Positions 1 through 10,221 of a stretch of 64,000 nt of DNA are shown here, piece after piece. This stretch comes from Euptelea pleiosperma. Lineage: Eukaryota > Streptophyta > Magnoliopsida > Ranunculales > Eupteleaceae. The DNA lies in NCBI GenBank assembly GCA_035048495.1, contig CM068541.1:16499929-16563928 (forward strand), written 5' to 3'. Each line of letters starts with the position of its first letter. The first letter of the stretch is position 1. Made by a program: the position numbers and the translations under genes. The notes under the pieces are model-generated. The model searched no databases. It had not been told where the DNA came from and was given only the letters and a program-made list of their open reading frames with translations.

Positions 1-11
1 TGAAGAAAGCC

Positions 12-1108
12 TTGTATGGGCTTAAACAGTCACCAAGGGCTTGGTTCGAGAGGTTCAGTTCCGCAGTCAAGAAGATTGGCTACTCGCAGAGTCAGGCGGA
101 CCACACTCTTTTCATTAAGAGAAGTCAAGGTCGTCTTACTGCTCTTATTGTGTATGTGGATGATATCGTGGTCACAGGAGATGACCCAGATGAGGTTTGC
201 AGATTGAAAAAATACCTCGGCACAGAGTTCGAAATCAAGGATCTGGGAACCTTGAGATACTTTCTGGGCATTGAGGTTGCTTGGTCAAAGCAGGGTGTGT
301 TCATCTCACAAAGAAAGTATGTACTTGATCTCCTTCGAGAGTCAGGAAACTTGGGAGCTAAACCAGCCGATACGCCTATAGAGCAGCAACATCGGCTGAA
401 TCTTGTTGATGGGGATCCCATTGCTGATACAGGCCAGTTCCAGAGACTTGTTGGGCGTCTCATCTACCTTTCGCTGACACGACCAGATATTGCATATGTA
501 GTAAGTGTCATCAGTCAGTTCATGCATGCCCTTGCTCTCCACATCTTGAAGCAGCACACCGAGTGTTACGCTATCTTAAAGGGGCTCCTGGGAAGGGTAA
601 CCTGTTTAGTAAGAATGGACACCTGCGAGTTGGAGCTTATACAGACGCTGACTGGGCAAGTTCAGTCACTGACAGACGTTCCACATCAGGGTACTGCACG
701 TGTGTGGGAGTTAATCTGGTGTCTTGGCGCAGCAAGAAGCAACCAGTTGTCGCCCGGTCCAGTGCCGAAGCAGAGTACCGTTCTATGGCTCATGGTGTAT
801 GTGAGCTTCTATGGTTGAAGACTATGCTCAGTGAGCTCGGATATCCTGTCAAAGGGTCTATGCAACTGTATTGTGACAATAAAGCAGCCATCAACATTGC
901 TCATAATCCAGTTCAACATGATAGGACAAAGCACATTGAGGTAGACCGTCACTTCATCAAAGAGAAGCTTGGTCAGGGACTTATTTGCACACCGTATGTC
1001 CATACTGCTGATCGAGTTGCAGATGTGTTAACTAAAGGTGTTACTAAAGGGATCTTAGAGCACCTGTTATCCAAGTTGGGCATGATAGATATCTTCGCAC
1101 CAGCTTGA
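12..1108 (+). pseudogene. Ty1/copia pol, 3' part: reverse transcriptase and RNase H, frameshifted
   Basis: The window opens inside a copia polyprotein. The first frame (12 to about 540) carries RT motifs: YGLKQSPRAWF, the catalytic YVDD at 153-164, EFEIKDLG, YFLGIEV and LTRPDIAY. The reading frame then slips, and RNase H continues in the frame of 563-1108 with LRYLKG, YTDADWA, ARSSAEAEYR, CDNKAAINIAHNP and the C-terminal ADVLTKG, ending in a TGA at 1106-1108. The order RT then RNase H at the end of pol is the normal copia order. The single frameshift near 525-560 would stop a full polyprotein, although both catalytic cores look well kept. The element starts to the left of the window, so gag, protease and integrase are not visible. 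A polypurine tract and an LTR follow directly. Confidence 0.93.
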
Positions 1109-1115
1109 GGGGGAG
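1107..1115 (+). other. Polypurine tract of the first copia element
   Basis: The purine run GAGGGGGAG lies directly against the LTR start at 1116 and overlaps the pol stop codon. This is the usual plus-strand priming site of LTR retrotransposons. Confidence 0.8.
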
Positions 1116-1325
1116 TGTTGTCAGGGACCTACTTGTCATATCTTATATTCTACAGGGGGCCCTTGTAATATTGTAAAACTTCACTTAATATATATATTGG
1201 GTGAAATCGTGTAGGCTATTCTAAGCTCTACACGATTTCTCCTCTTCCCCCAATTCTCTTCTCCTCTCCTCTCTTCCATCTCTAACCCTAATCTCTTATC
1301 CTGGTTACGATCCAAGATTACAACA
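1116..1325 (+). repeat. 3' LTR of the first copia element (210 bp)
   Basis: The LTR begins TGTTG and ends CAACA, so it has the expected TG...CA ends inside a 5-bp inverted repeat. It contains a TATA-rich stretch near 1186-1198 that could serve as a promoter core. The matching 5' LTR lies outside the window. The next bases GCTAC (1326-1330) are the presumed 3' target-site copy, which cannot be verified here. Confidence 0.82.
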
Positions 1326-1371
1326 GCTACTCCATTTTATATAGCCCGAAATCAACAACAACTTTCTTTTC

Positions 1372-1905
1372 TTGAAGACGGCAAAGGAGATTTGGAATAT
1401 AGCTGCCCAGACCTACTCTCAGATGGGGAATATTGCCTATATTTATCAGATTGAGCAAGATATTGCCCATTTTTGTCAGGGGGAGAAGACCATCTCCGCT
1501 AATAACAACTCTTTATGCTAGATATGGAAGCAACTAAATCACTTTCAAGACTTCACTCTCGAGACACCTAATGATGTGATCCGTTATGGTGCACTAGTTG
1601 AGAGGCATAGAATCTTTCTGTTCTTAGCGTGCCTAAATGTAGAGTATGAGCAAACTCGTGTCCAGATTCTTGGGAAGAAGAGTTTGCCCTCCCTAACTCT
1701 GGTATATGCCTTTGTATATAGTGAGGACAGCAAGAAGATAGCCATGCAACAGCGTAACACAGGAGAGATCTGCACTAATATCCACCATGAATAGGGGAGG
1801 TAGAGGAGGAGGTAGAGGCTCTCTAAGCAGTGAAGATAAAGATAAAAATTGAGGTGTGAAAATTGTGGGAAGACACGACACACAAAGGAGACTTGTTGGG
1901 ACCTT
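1372..1905 (+). pseudogene. Copia A gag remnant (UBN2-type capsid and zinc knuckle)
   Basis: Translation across frames gives TAKEIWNIAAQTYSQ, then FLACLNVEYEQTRVQILGK and LPSLTLVYAFVYSEDSKK, the typical plant copia gag pattern. A CCHC knuckle follows at about 1855-1905: C-E-N-C-G-K-T-R-H-T-K-E-T-C fits C-x2-C-x4-H-x4-C. A stop (near 1520) and frameshifts break it. The N-terminus is missing, because the piece begins close to the LTR of the previous element. It would have encoded the particle-forming, RNA-binding protein. Confidence 0.82.
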
Positions 1906-2189
1906 TATGGTAGATCTCACATGAGATCATCTACCAGTTCTAGTGACGAGTGGTAGGTTAGGAGGCTCGGGTTGGTCTATTGCCCATTTTGTTATCAACT
2001 CTTATCTGTACCTTCGTCATTATTTGCGCTTCCACCACTGATGGCCCTAACCTCTCCCATGATGATGTCAAGGTACTTTGTCATTTCATGGCCAAAATGG
2101 AGACTCTTACTGCTACCTCTTCATATGCACACTGAGGTACCTCCCATTAACTTTCAACGCCTTCATCTCTACCTCTGGTCCCTCTTGGA

Positions 2190-3148
2190 CTATTTATTCA
2201 GGAGCTTCTGATCATATATTGAGTATGTCTTCCTTTTTTTCGTCTTACCATATATGTTTTGACCAAGACAAAGTCAAAATTACTGATGCGTATTTTCTTC
2301 TATTCTTGGGATATGGAGAGTTATAGCCACTACATCTATGCATCTTTCTAGTGTTCTTCATATACCATGTTAGTAGCATTACAAAATCTTTGAACTTTAG
2401 TGTCATCTTTTTTCCCTTTTTATTGTGTTTCAGGACCTAGAGACGAAGATGATGATTAACATTGGTCGTGATGAAAGTGGCTTGTACTCGTTGGACTCCT
2501 CTCCTCATCCCCTATCCTATGCTCATCAGTCCACTACTAAAAAGAGTGATGTAGAGAATTTATTTGGAGTTGCACCATCGTTTGGGACATACCTTATATT
2601 TGCTTTTGAAAAAAATGTTTCCCCAATTATTTTCATCTATGTCATGTTCTACTCTTTTTGGTGAAGCTTGTGAACATGCTAAACACTATAGAACATCATA
2701 TCCAGTTAGTGGAAATCGAAGTTGTCCCCCTTTTGAGATTGTCCATTCTGATGTATGGGGACTCTCTCTCATGACTTCTTTCTTTGGTTTTCAATATGTT
2801 GTGACCTTTGTTGATGACCATTCCCATGTTATTTTGTTGAATCTTGTTTCTAGTTGGCGTACGTTTGCCTTTTCTTCTAGAGGATGAGTGTTATGGCGAA
2901 TGCTTCCCTTTGCAGTTTGTTGAGAACTCTAGAAGGAGAAAAATCTTAATTTTTGAAGGGAAGGAGGTGGCTAGCATTATTCCACAACAAAACGGGATGG
3001 CTAAAAGAAAAAATTGCCACCTTCTTGAAACTGCGAGAGCTCTTATATTTGTTATGAATGTTCCAAAAACTTTTTGGTCCGATGCTGTCCTACAGCCCTC
3101 CTTTCTTACAAAATTGCATCCCCTCCAATCTTGACCCCAAAGCTCTCA
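2190..3148 (+). pseudogene. Copia A protease, pre-integrase and integrase remnant
   Basis: The protease active-site region reads YSGASDHI near 2195-2220, with Tyr where the catalytic Asp of DSG is normally found. A pre-integrase stretch (QDLETKMMINIGRDESGLY) follows from about 2432. The integrase zinc region (HHRLGH, then CEHAKH) lies at 2567-2690, and the catalytic core begins HSDVWG near 2750 with FVDDHSH near 2815. The piece QQNGMAKRKN ... LETARAL near 2985-3045 is the end of the core. Several frameshifts and stops separate these segments. The reading DPKAL at 3133-3147 is cut by the next element and resumes at 9841. Confidence 0.85.
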
Positions 3149-3715
3149 AACTCTGTAGTCAAGGCGCACTTAGGCTTGCGCCTGAGGCGCAAGGTGCACC
3201 TAAAGCGCCTTAGAAGGGTCAAGGCGAGGCGCATTTAGTAAGGCAGGCCTTAAACCAAGCTCTAGGCTCATACCTCACTAAAATACATGTTTTAAATTTT
3301 GTTTTTTTTCTTCTTTTCTGGTTCTGCTTTTTTTTTTCTTCTATTTTGATTTTATTCTTCTTTTACTTTGATTTCTTTCTTTTTCTATTCAGATTTCTTC
3401 TTATTCTTCTTCTTTCGTTGTGATTTCTTCTTACTCTTATTTTTCTTCTTATTCTCCTTTTGTGATTTAGATAACCATACTTCCATGCAATATTAGTTTA
3501 TAATTAGTAGTTTATAATTACTAGTAGTTCATCAGTTATTTTTTTTATTAGTTTATTAGATTAATTCATCTTTTTTTTATTGTTACTTATTAGTATTTTT
3601 TTATGAATTGTGACTTTGTTTCTTAAATTTTCCCCAATCATTTTATCAATTTTGATTACTTGTTTTGTATCTATTACTACTTAAAAGCCAAAACCCTAGG
3701 TTGGGGCATGCCACT

Positions 3716-3902
3716 TGTTATCTTATACGTATTTTAGCCGTAAAGGGTAGTTCTGTAAATACCGGTATACTTGTCTTGTAAATGTTCCCTCCATATAAAT
3801 AAGAATTATGGAGTCATGTGACCTAAGCACATGGCATCCTTCTCTCTTCTCTCTCTCTTTGAATCTCTAAGCCTAACCCTAACCTTAATCACCATTGCAA
3901 GT
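3716..3902 (+). repeat. 5' LTR of copia B, with TATA box
   Basis: It starts TGTTATCTTATACG and matches the sequence from 4991 onward. CATATAAAT at 3792-3800 is a candidate TATA box. The U5 end is CT-rich and carries CCTAACCCTAACC, which only resembles telomere repeat. The PBS TGGTATCGGAGC (3903-3914) follows at once and is complementary to the 3' end of initiator tRNA-Met with one change from the usual TGGTATCAGAGC. Confidence 0.85.
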
Positions 3903-3914
3903 TGGTATCGGAGC
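3903..3914 (+). other. Primer binding site of copia B (tRNA-iMet)
   Basis: TGGTATCGGAGC differs by one base from the plant copia PBS TGGTATCAGAGC and abuts the 5' LTR. Confidence 0.85.
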
Positions 3915-3952
3915 AACAGTTGGTCTATGAGAACCCCAGGTTGTAGATTACC

Positions 3953-4796
3953 CCCGTGAAGCTCAATGAGACGAACTATTTGGAATGTGCTAGGGCTGCC
4001 CGATTGTTTATTGGAGGTCGTGGGAAGATGGGACATTGCACAGGACGCACTATTGAACCTCTTGAGGATGATCCTATGTTTGAGAAATTGGAAACAGAGA
4101 ACCTCACTGTCCAGTATTGGCTTCTTAAAAATTTCATGGAGCCTCACATCAGTCAAGGTTTCCTCTTCATGCGCACGGCATAAGATGTTTGAAAAACTGC
4201 CAAGAAGACCTACTCCCAGCAGTAGAACACTGGTCGAGCTTACCAGTTGAAGCAAATTATCTCCCGTCTCCACCAGGATGACAAGTCTTTCTCTGACTAC
4301 TTTGCGACGCTTTGGAATATGTGGGAAGAGCTGGATTATTATTATTCTTACCTTCCTCCTACCCCAGAGAAAGTGATCAAGTACCAAAAGCATGTTGAAG
4401 AGGGTTGGATATTTGAGTTCCTCTCAGGACTCAATCCTTCCTATGAGTTGGCCAGGATTCAGATCTTCAGCAGCAAGATGCCTCTGCCTTTCCTCAGTGA
4501 GGTCTACTCGTATGTGCAGAGTGAGGAGAGTCGCCGTCTATCTCTCTAGATGAGTCTCATGTTCACGAGCGATCAGCGCTTGTCACATCCTCTCCCATTC
4601 CTGATCGGTTTGCATTTGCTTTTGCCTCTCAGCCCCAGCAGTTTCAGAGGAGTAGGCCCCCTTAGTTCTCTGCTCCTTCACTGGGCGACCCTCCTCCAAG
4701 GAGAGGCCCAAGTGCTGGTCGACTTGGCCATGTGAGGGAGACATGCTGGAAATTACATGGTCGACCTCAGTCTTTCTGCTCCTCGCTCCAACCAGT
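3953..4796 (+). pseudogene. Copia B gag remnant
   Basis: The frame from 3956 reads KLNETNYLECARAARLFIGG, WLLKNFMEPHISQGFLFMRTA, and then stops near 4181. A second open stretch at 4247-4546 reads MKQIISRLHQDDKSFSDYF, LWNMWEELDYYYSYLP, and FLSGLNPSYELARIQI, with SEVYSYVQSEESRR at the end. A zinc-knuckle tail (GHVRETCWKLHGRP) is recognisable at about 4725-4770. The order and motifs match the gag of copia C, so the two are related. At least two stops and frameshifts break it. Confidence 0.82.
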
Positions 4797-4902
4797 CGGT
4801 ACACACTTCGCCAGATACAATCTTCTCTCTGATGAAGTGGCAGTCCACTTCAATGTGCTTGGCCTGATCATGCTGAACTGGATTGTGAGCAATGCTGATG
4901 TC
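4797..4902 (-). pseudogene. Inverted RNase H fragment inside copia B
   Basis: On the minus strand this block reads ISIAHNPVQHDQAKHIEV followed by DCHFIREKIVSGEVCT, the RNase H to C-terminal stretch of copia pol. The sequences on both sides of it read on the plus strand (gag before, the pol C-terminus after). The block therefore lies backwards within its element. It aligns with the minus-strand RNase H of copia C at about 18660-18770. Confidence 0.85.
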
Positions 4903-4990
4903 TTCACTAAGGGAGTTCCCAGTTGGAAAATCCATCGGTGTCTATGCAAGTTGGGCATGAGAGATATCTATGCACCAACTTGAAGGGGAG
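4903..4990 (+). pseudogene. Copia B pol C-terminal tail and polypurine tract
   Basis: The plus strand reads DVFTKGVPSWKIHRCLC and KLGMRDIYAPT, then a stop at 4981-4983: the last residues of copia pol. The purine run GAAGGGGAG (4982-4990) is the PPT and touches the 3' LTR start at 4991. Confidence 0.85.
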
Positions 4991-5111
4991 TGTTATCTTA
5001 TACGTATTTTAGCCATAAAGGGTCCTTGGTATGAGGGGTATACTTGTCTTGTAAATGTTTTCTCCATATAAATAAGAATTATGGAGTCATGTGACCTAAG
5101 CACATAACATC
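4991..5111 (+). repeat. 3' LTR of copia B, first part (continues at 9084-9167)
   Basis: TGTTATCTTATACG repeats the 5' LTR start. The match runs to ACATC (5107-5111), stops at the solo LTR, and picks up again from ACATC (9084-9088) with the CT-rich U5 and the same terminus as the 5' LTR. The two LTRs differ at scattered positions and by indels, so the insertion is old. Confidence 0.88.
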
Positions 5112-6071
5112 TGATATTCGCTTAAAAGTGCGTTATTTTCACTGTTATTCGTTAAGCAGTATCGGACTCTCCTACGTAAAACTTTCATTTTTACATACTT
5201 TTCAACGTAAGAGTTCTCACCATTGCGTAGAACACACTTTTCTGGTAAAAATCATGCAATTGCGTGTTTTCATACAAATTTCGAAAGCCCACATGCAAAG
5301 CATTCTGGAGAAATATCTCATTACATGCTTTTACTATTGCAGGAACCCTGATGGACGATTCTTGGAATCTGGGACCTCACAATCAACCACGGATGTCACT
5401 ATCCAATCAAAGATAATCACGTAGACCAGTAAGCTGTGTTCGGATAAAGTTGTGGGCTAGTAGATCATGTCAATGGCCCAGAATATAAAGAATGGGCCAT
5501 GGAGTGAGCCAACTTGTTAAGATTGCCACAGCGAGGTACCATAGTGCTAGGCTTAACTTCAAGATTGAAATATGGGGAGAACACAACTAGATCATTGGTA
5601 CTAAAACCTAATCGCTACAATCCTCACCCCTCTCCATCTTAACCACCCACGATCTCCACAACGTTCTACAAAAAAAAAAACCTAGTCGATCTCCACCTTC
5701 TCCATCGACCTCTCTCTCCTCTCCACAGCGTCTCCCCTTCTCATCACCCAGTGTCTGCAACTCCACTAGACGGCACATCTCCTTCTCACGATCCTACACC
5801 AGTCCTCACGGCTCTTAGGTAAGTTAGCACTCTTTTCCACCCCTCACCTCTCTCACCTTCACGCTAGCACCAGACGGCCCCTTCTCACATCCTCTCCTCT
5901 CATTCCATGGGATCCCACAGTCCCTTCTCTCACTAACAGACCCGAAACCCTCTCTTTCTCTCACCCTCTCTCCATCACTCCTAACCCTAACATCGTACTC
6001 CCTTCTATTCCCATCTCTATCTCTCAACCCTGCAACCGACAACTCTCTCTCAATCTCCCTTCCCCTTAATG

Positions 6072-6106
<35 letters not shown>

Positions 6107-6320
6107 CCCACGGTCTCCTCCTCCCTTCACTCCACCCAGCGGCTCCCTCCTTCACTCCATCTGTGACATCGGGCGACACACCTCAAGTAAGCCCCTCTCT
6201 CCTCTCCACGGCTACCCTCTCCATCTTATCACCCTCCGTCTCCAATACACCATCACCCTCACGGTAATCTCTCCCTTCCTCTCAATCTCTCTCAATCCTC
6301 ACATAACCTACACGATATCT

Positions 6321-8356
6321 TTTTTTTTTAGAGATAAGCTTAGGGTTAGGCGGACCCCTACCTAACCTTAAAGTTCAAAAAAGATTACATGCGATAATAT
6401 ATTTGCCCAGAGGCATCCTCACTAATAATCCAACTAAGTTCAGTAGAAAACAAAGGAGGATAAATAACATTACACCCAATAGCCCCATAAGACGATGCTA
6501 GAAGATCAACTGCTCTATCAATTTCTCTTGGAATATGACCAATATTGATAACTTCAAATTGATCCCATCCTTGAAGAATAGAATTGGTGATTTTCTTAGC
6601 TTGCCAAGGAATAGAGTAGATTCCTTTAATAATGTCCATTGCATGAGTAGAGTCTATACACACTTGTACCTTCTTAATCTCCATTGAAATAGCCAGTTGT
6701 AAACCCATAGCTATAGCTTGAAGCTCATGGTAGATTACCGATTTAGAGTTAGTTCTAGCTTCAAAAGCAAACAGCACATCTCCATCCATATCTCGCAATA
6801 AACCTCCATAACCTGCCACTCGATCTCTCATTGACCCATCGGTATTGAGCATATAAAAGCCACTAGATGGAGCCTTCCATTGACAAGGGATGGGATTGAT
6901 ATGCCTAAAGTCAACTTCTATCTTCCAAGAATCAAAAAATTCCCTAGAGCGAGGTTTATCTTCTGTTTTGTCCTCGTTGGTGCTGAAACGACGACTTGTA
7001 ATCTCAAAAATTTGTTGGCAGTAAATGCTCCTTAGGACGGAAATCATTTTGAAAAATTCTGGCATTACATTCTCTCCAAATATAGTAGATCGTTGCAGTG
7101 AATGCTACCTTCAACGTCAGTATACGCAAATCAGTCCCTACAACATTCTGAAGTATCCACTGGGCTTCAATGTTTGAGTCTGCCACATTTCTATTGTATT
7201 TTGATATCTTCAAAATGCGTCCCCATATAAATTTACTAAAAGGGCAATCAAAGAAAAGATGCTTGATCGTCTCCTCTTCCTGCCAGCAAAATATGCACTT
7301 GGTATTATTGGTGATGCGTTTGATAAATAATTTATCTTTAGTAAGAAGACCGCCCTTTAGAGCCATCCATGTCACAAAACTATGACGTGGTATAGCCTGA
7401 GGGCTCCACACAATGTTACACCAGTCAACTTCTTCATATTTCTCTTGAACAGCTTCATAAGCTGATTTAAGCGTGTACTCCCCCGAATTAGAAGGCATCC
7501 AAACTATATCATCCTCATCCTTAAGTTGATCAATGTACTTCTCCTAACTAGTCCCAAATAATTTGCATGTCTTCCCTGTGCGCTTGTGGTATAGACCAAT
7601 GGCCATGAGTAATAATTCTTGCTACTTTATCTTTTTCATTCCATCTTGTGTCAAATCGGCCGTTCCTTTGAAAAATTTCAGTCAATGTACCTTTAGGGTG
7701 CAAAGGATCATGCCAGAGATGAGTTCTTTCACCATTTGCAATAAGATGTTGAATCAGCTTACTAGCCATCTTTCTACTCGCAAGAACTTTTCTCCAAACC
7801 CCGAACATTCATTAGGAATAGGCATACTCCAAAAATTCTTATTCTTGATAAGGTTAGCTTTGGCCTACTTAACCCAGATGTTATCCTTGTTAGCTGCTAT
7901 AACGAATGTCTGGCGAAGTACTGCAGCTCTATTCCATTCCTCCAAATTTTTAAGGCCTAAACCTCCTTCAATTTTCGGCTTACAAATATCTATCCACGCA
8001 ATCGGATGATATTTTCTCAATAGATCAGGTCCGCCCCATAGGAATTTCGCACAAAAACTATTCATCTTCTTGATAATACTTTTAGGTAACAAGAAGCAGT
8101 TGCTCCAAAAAACTTGGATGCTATTGAGCACTGATTTCACAAGTTCAAGACGCCCAGCATAAGAAAGGCTCTTACCTTTCCAAGATTGTATTCTATTGGT
8201 CTGAGGTCAATCAAAGGTTGGCAATCTGCTGCAATAAGACGTTTGGAAATGAGGTACACCAAGATATCTGATAGGGATTTGCCCTTCCTTAAAACCCAGG
8301 ATATCAATAATTTCTTGTTTAGAGACTTCTTCAATCCTTGCACAAAATATAACCCC
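6321..8356 (-). mobile_element. 5'-truncated LINE (L1 type) inserted in the solo LTR
   Basis: Read on the minus strand, the piece starts within RT (IPIRYLGVPL-like near 8260-8290), passes the RT thumb (GLGLKNLEEWNRAA near 7930-7960), a zinc-binding C-terminal domain (KCIFCWQEEETIKHLFFDC near 7225-7295) and an RNase H domain beginning LNTDGSM (near 6830-6850). It ends with a poly(A), seen as T at 6320-6329. CACGATATCT (6311-6320) and CACGATTTCT (8357-8366) look like a target duplication with one mismatch. At least three frameshifts break the ORF. The endonuclease and most RT motifs were never copied, typical of truncated LINE insertion. Confidence 0.9.
6385..7065 (-). pseudogene. LINE RNase H domain (open 226-codon piece)
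   Basis: An open stretch contains LNTDGSMRDRVAGYGGLLRD, YHELQAIAMGLQLAI and CIDSTHAMDIIKG, the plant LINE/RVT_3-type RNase H pattern, with the conserved Asp in NTDGS, Glu in HELQAI and Asp in IDS. It is followed within the LINE by its 3' end. It is probably not expressed, because the parent LINE is truncated. Confidence 0.85.
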
Positions 8357-9206
8357 CACGATTTCTCTCACCTTCTCTATTTCTAAACCCTAATGCGCCC
8401 CTCACTTCTTTCTCTCATCCTCACCTCTAGATCTCGATCACATGCCCTTCCCAAAACCCTAACCGAACCCTTATCTCTCTCTAAATCCAAACCCGATCAA
8501 CTCTTTCCCCTCATCCTTCTCGCCCTCACACATGGCCTTGGGATTCTCTTCTTCTTCTTCTTTGATCGGGTTGGATTTCTCTCTCTTGGGCACTAGGTAA
8601 GTGCAACGATTTCATGGTTAGTATTTCTCCTTCTCTAATCCTCTTCTTTTTCTCTCTCCTCTCTCTCTAGTTCTTTTCTTCTCCTCTGCCTTTTTTATAT
8701 TTATTTGTAGCACATAATTTTCATTCAAGAAGTGTAAGTGACATTTGTGTTTTGATTAATAAAAGTTTAAGTTGTGTTTTTTTTTAGTTTCTTCTGCAAG
8801 AAGTTTATTAATTTCTTATAGTTTCTCTTAAAGTTCTTAATAAATCGTTGATCTCTCTATGATAAAGTGAATGTTTTAAATCGATTTCCATCTCTCCCAT
8901 CCCTCCACTTTCACTGCTTCCTTTGTGTTTGTTTTCTTCATTTGCGCTTCATTAACCTGAGTGTGGATTTGACATCCCATTTACCCTGTGCAATCAAAAA
9001 TATATTTTGCAGGATAAAGAATCATGATTTAAATTGTTGATAAAAGGGCATTTCGTGCCAACGACCGAATTAACCTTAAATCAACATCCTTCTCTCTTCT
9101 CTATCTTCTCTCTGTCTTTGAATCACTAAGTCTAACCCTAACCCTAACCCTAATCACCATTGCAAGTCCGCTCACACGGCGCTCATCTTCATAGGTTTGT
9201 TCAGAA

Positions 9207-9553
9207 CACTGACGTCCCTCATCAACAATGATGAGGGACCACAATATGAGTTGCGTGGCACACTCTTAGAGGCCATTGATTGTATGAATGTTGAGCCATC
9301 GTTGGGTGGACCAACATGCCAAATATTGGATTGATTATTGATTTCAAACCATTGGATATTTGTACCCAAATAATGCTCATATTCTACAGATAAAATCAAC
9401 CCAAGAAAACGACTCCAATCCAATGCTTAGAAATCACTAATCCGGCTAATTTTTGGTCCATAAGTCCACCTAGGATTGGGCCAAACATCCATATGGTCAG
9501 TTGTGTCTAAGAGAGTGCCAAGGGGCTCATACTGCGGTCTGTCATCAACGACG
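9207..9553. mobile_element. Palindromic MITE (family P), copy 1
   Basis: The left half (CCCTCATCAACAATGATG, GTGGCACACTCTTAGAGGCC, TGATTTCAAACCATTGGAT) is repeated inverted in the right half (AATCACTAATC, GGGCCAAACATCCATA, GTGTCTAAGAGAGTGCCA, GTCATCAACGACGATGAG). Almost the whole unit can fold into one hairpin. Related copies lie at 31460-31750, 52012-52385, 53338-53745 and 55178-55478. The stretch before it (3682-3715 plus 9168-9206, split by copia B) also precedes the copy at 52012, so the full family unit is probably longer on this side. No ORF of note. Confidence 0.8.
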
Positions 9554-9840
9554 ATGAGAACCCTATAATCACTCACGTGCAAATCCATGTGCTACCCCTA
9601 GTTTAGATAATGACAATGTTAACTAGAATTGCTCTTGGGTTACTTAAGATTTTGGACCTTTGCTATCTTTTATGCTTTATGGCCTAATGATTACCTATTT
9701 TTTTTATTTTTCTTAATTTTTTATATTTCTTATTATAATTTTTAATATTGCACCTCACTTCAGTCAGGCGTGTACCCGCCTTGCGCCACAAGCACTAGGG
9801 GTCCTAGCGCCTTAAGTGCGCCTTGCGCCCTTAACTACCT

Positions 9841-10212
9841 AGCTCTCAGATGTGTATTTTTTGGTTATTCTCCAACTCATAGAGGTTACAGTGTTTTCAT
9901 TCCCCTACCAAGAAGCGATTTGTTTTATGGATGTCACCTTCCATGAATTCATTCCTTATTTTTTTAATCGGAATACCTCTCTTCGGGGGGGGGGGGGGGG
10001 GGGGAGGAGAGGGGAAGAAATGTCTCCTTTTGTCCTCCCTTATCCTGTTTCTCCATTTGTGTTTGATAGTCCTGGTAATGGGAGTTGGTTGGAGAAGGAA
10101 CCCAGTGTTGAGGCGGGACCCAATGGTGAGAAGGTGTGTGAGGAGATGTGTGCTCTTGACAAAACTGACACATGGGAACTTGTTTTTGTTGCCAAAGGGA
10201 AAACAATTAGTG
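9841..10212 (+). pseudogene. Copia A integrase tail to start of RT
   Basis: After the GCGC element, the translation resumes as a degraded form of the copia CVFLGYS region and reaches MDVTFHEFIPYFF at about 9927-9965. Further on, EEMCALDKTDTWELV and GKTISGMQ (near 10140-10215) mark the entry to RT. A pure G run of 20 bases at 9985-10004 splits it. Stops and shifts are frequent. Confidence 0.8.
9985..10004 (+). repeat. Poly(G) run, 20 bases
   Basis: Uninterrupted G from 9985 to 10004, followed by more G-rich sequence up to about 10016. It lies inside copia A coding sequence. Confidence 0.9.
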
Positions 10213-10221
10213 GGATGCAAG

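Larger units (their letters stand above)
5112..9083 (+). repeat. Solo LTR (probably Ty3/gypsy) in the copia B 3' LTR, interrupted by a LINE
   Basis: It starts TGATATTCGCTTAAAAGTGC and ends TCA, with TG...CA ends, and is flanked by ACATC on both sides (5107-5111 and 9084-9088). The start and end resemble the 34480-37477 repeat: both open with the same 20 bases, share a stretch with ATTGCGTAGAACA, AAACCC and CACAATCAACCA, and close with a CCAACGAC motif. No PBS, PPT or coding sequence belongs to it. The large size (about 1.9 kb after removing the LINE) and layout suggest a long LTR left by LTR-LTR recombination. Family assignment is inference. It includes CT-rich tracts, such as (TC)n at 6069-6101. 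Confidence 0.82.
3716..9167 (+). mobile_element. Copia element B: short non-autonomous copia derivative
   Basis: A 5' LTR (3716-3902), a PBS, gag-like sequence, a shuffled end of pol, a PPT and a 3' LTR (4991-5111 continued at 9084-9167) make a complete element. With the solo LTR at 5112-9083 removed it is only about 1.5 kb. Protease, integrase and RT are missing. The flanks CCACT (3711-3715) and CCGCT (9168-9172) look like a target duplication with one change. Proteins supplied by a related copia element would have been needed for its movement. The LTR is clearly related to that of copia C. Confidence 0.82.
3149..9840. mobile_element. GCGC-rich TIR element inserted in copia A (with nested insertions)
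   Basis: Copia A coding sequence stops at AGCTCTCA (3141-3148) and resumes at the same 8 bases (9841-9848), a target-site duplication of 8-10 bp. The left end reads GTAGTCAAGGCGCACTT near 3155-3171. The right end (reverse complement near 9800-9838) reads GTAGTTAAGGGCGC followed by AAGGCGCACTTAAGGCGC, giving imperfect terminal inverted repeats rich in AAGGCGC. The inner arms are T-rich (3290-3680 and 9660-9745). Without the nested copia B and palindromic element it would be below 1 kb, MITE size. TSD size fits hAT (8 bp) or Mutator (9-10 bp). No coding capacity was seen. Confidence 0.7.

Noticed and set aside
3141..3160. Deciding between hAT and Mutator for the GCGC element
   Set aside because: The target duplication can be read as 8 bases or as 10 with one mismatch, so the superfamily was left open.
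5824..6111. Minus-strand open frame with RERERERE runs
   Set aside because: It is the translation of a (TC)n microsatellite in a CT-rich LTR. Similar Arg/Glu frames at 17429-17695 and 23885-24070 have the same cause.
9131..9158. CCCTAACCCTAACCCTAA, telomere-like repeat
   Set aside because: Only three units, at the U5 end of the copia B 3' LTR. The 5' LTR has the same region with fewer units, so it is LTR sequence and not a telomere or interstitial telomere.
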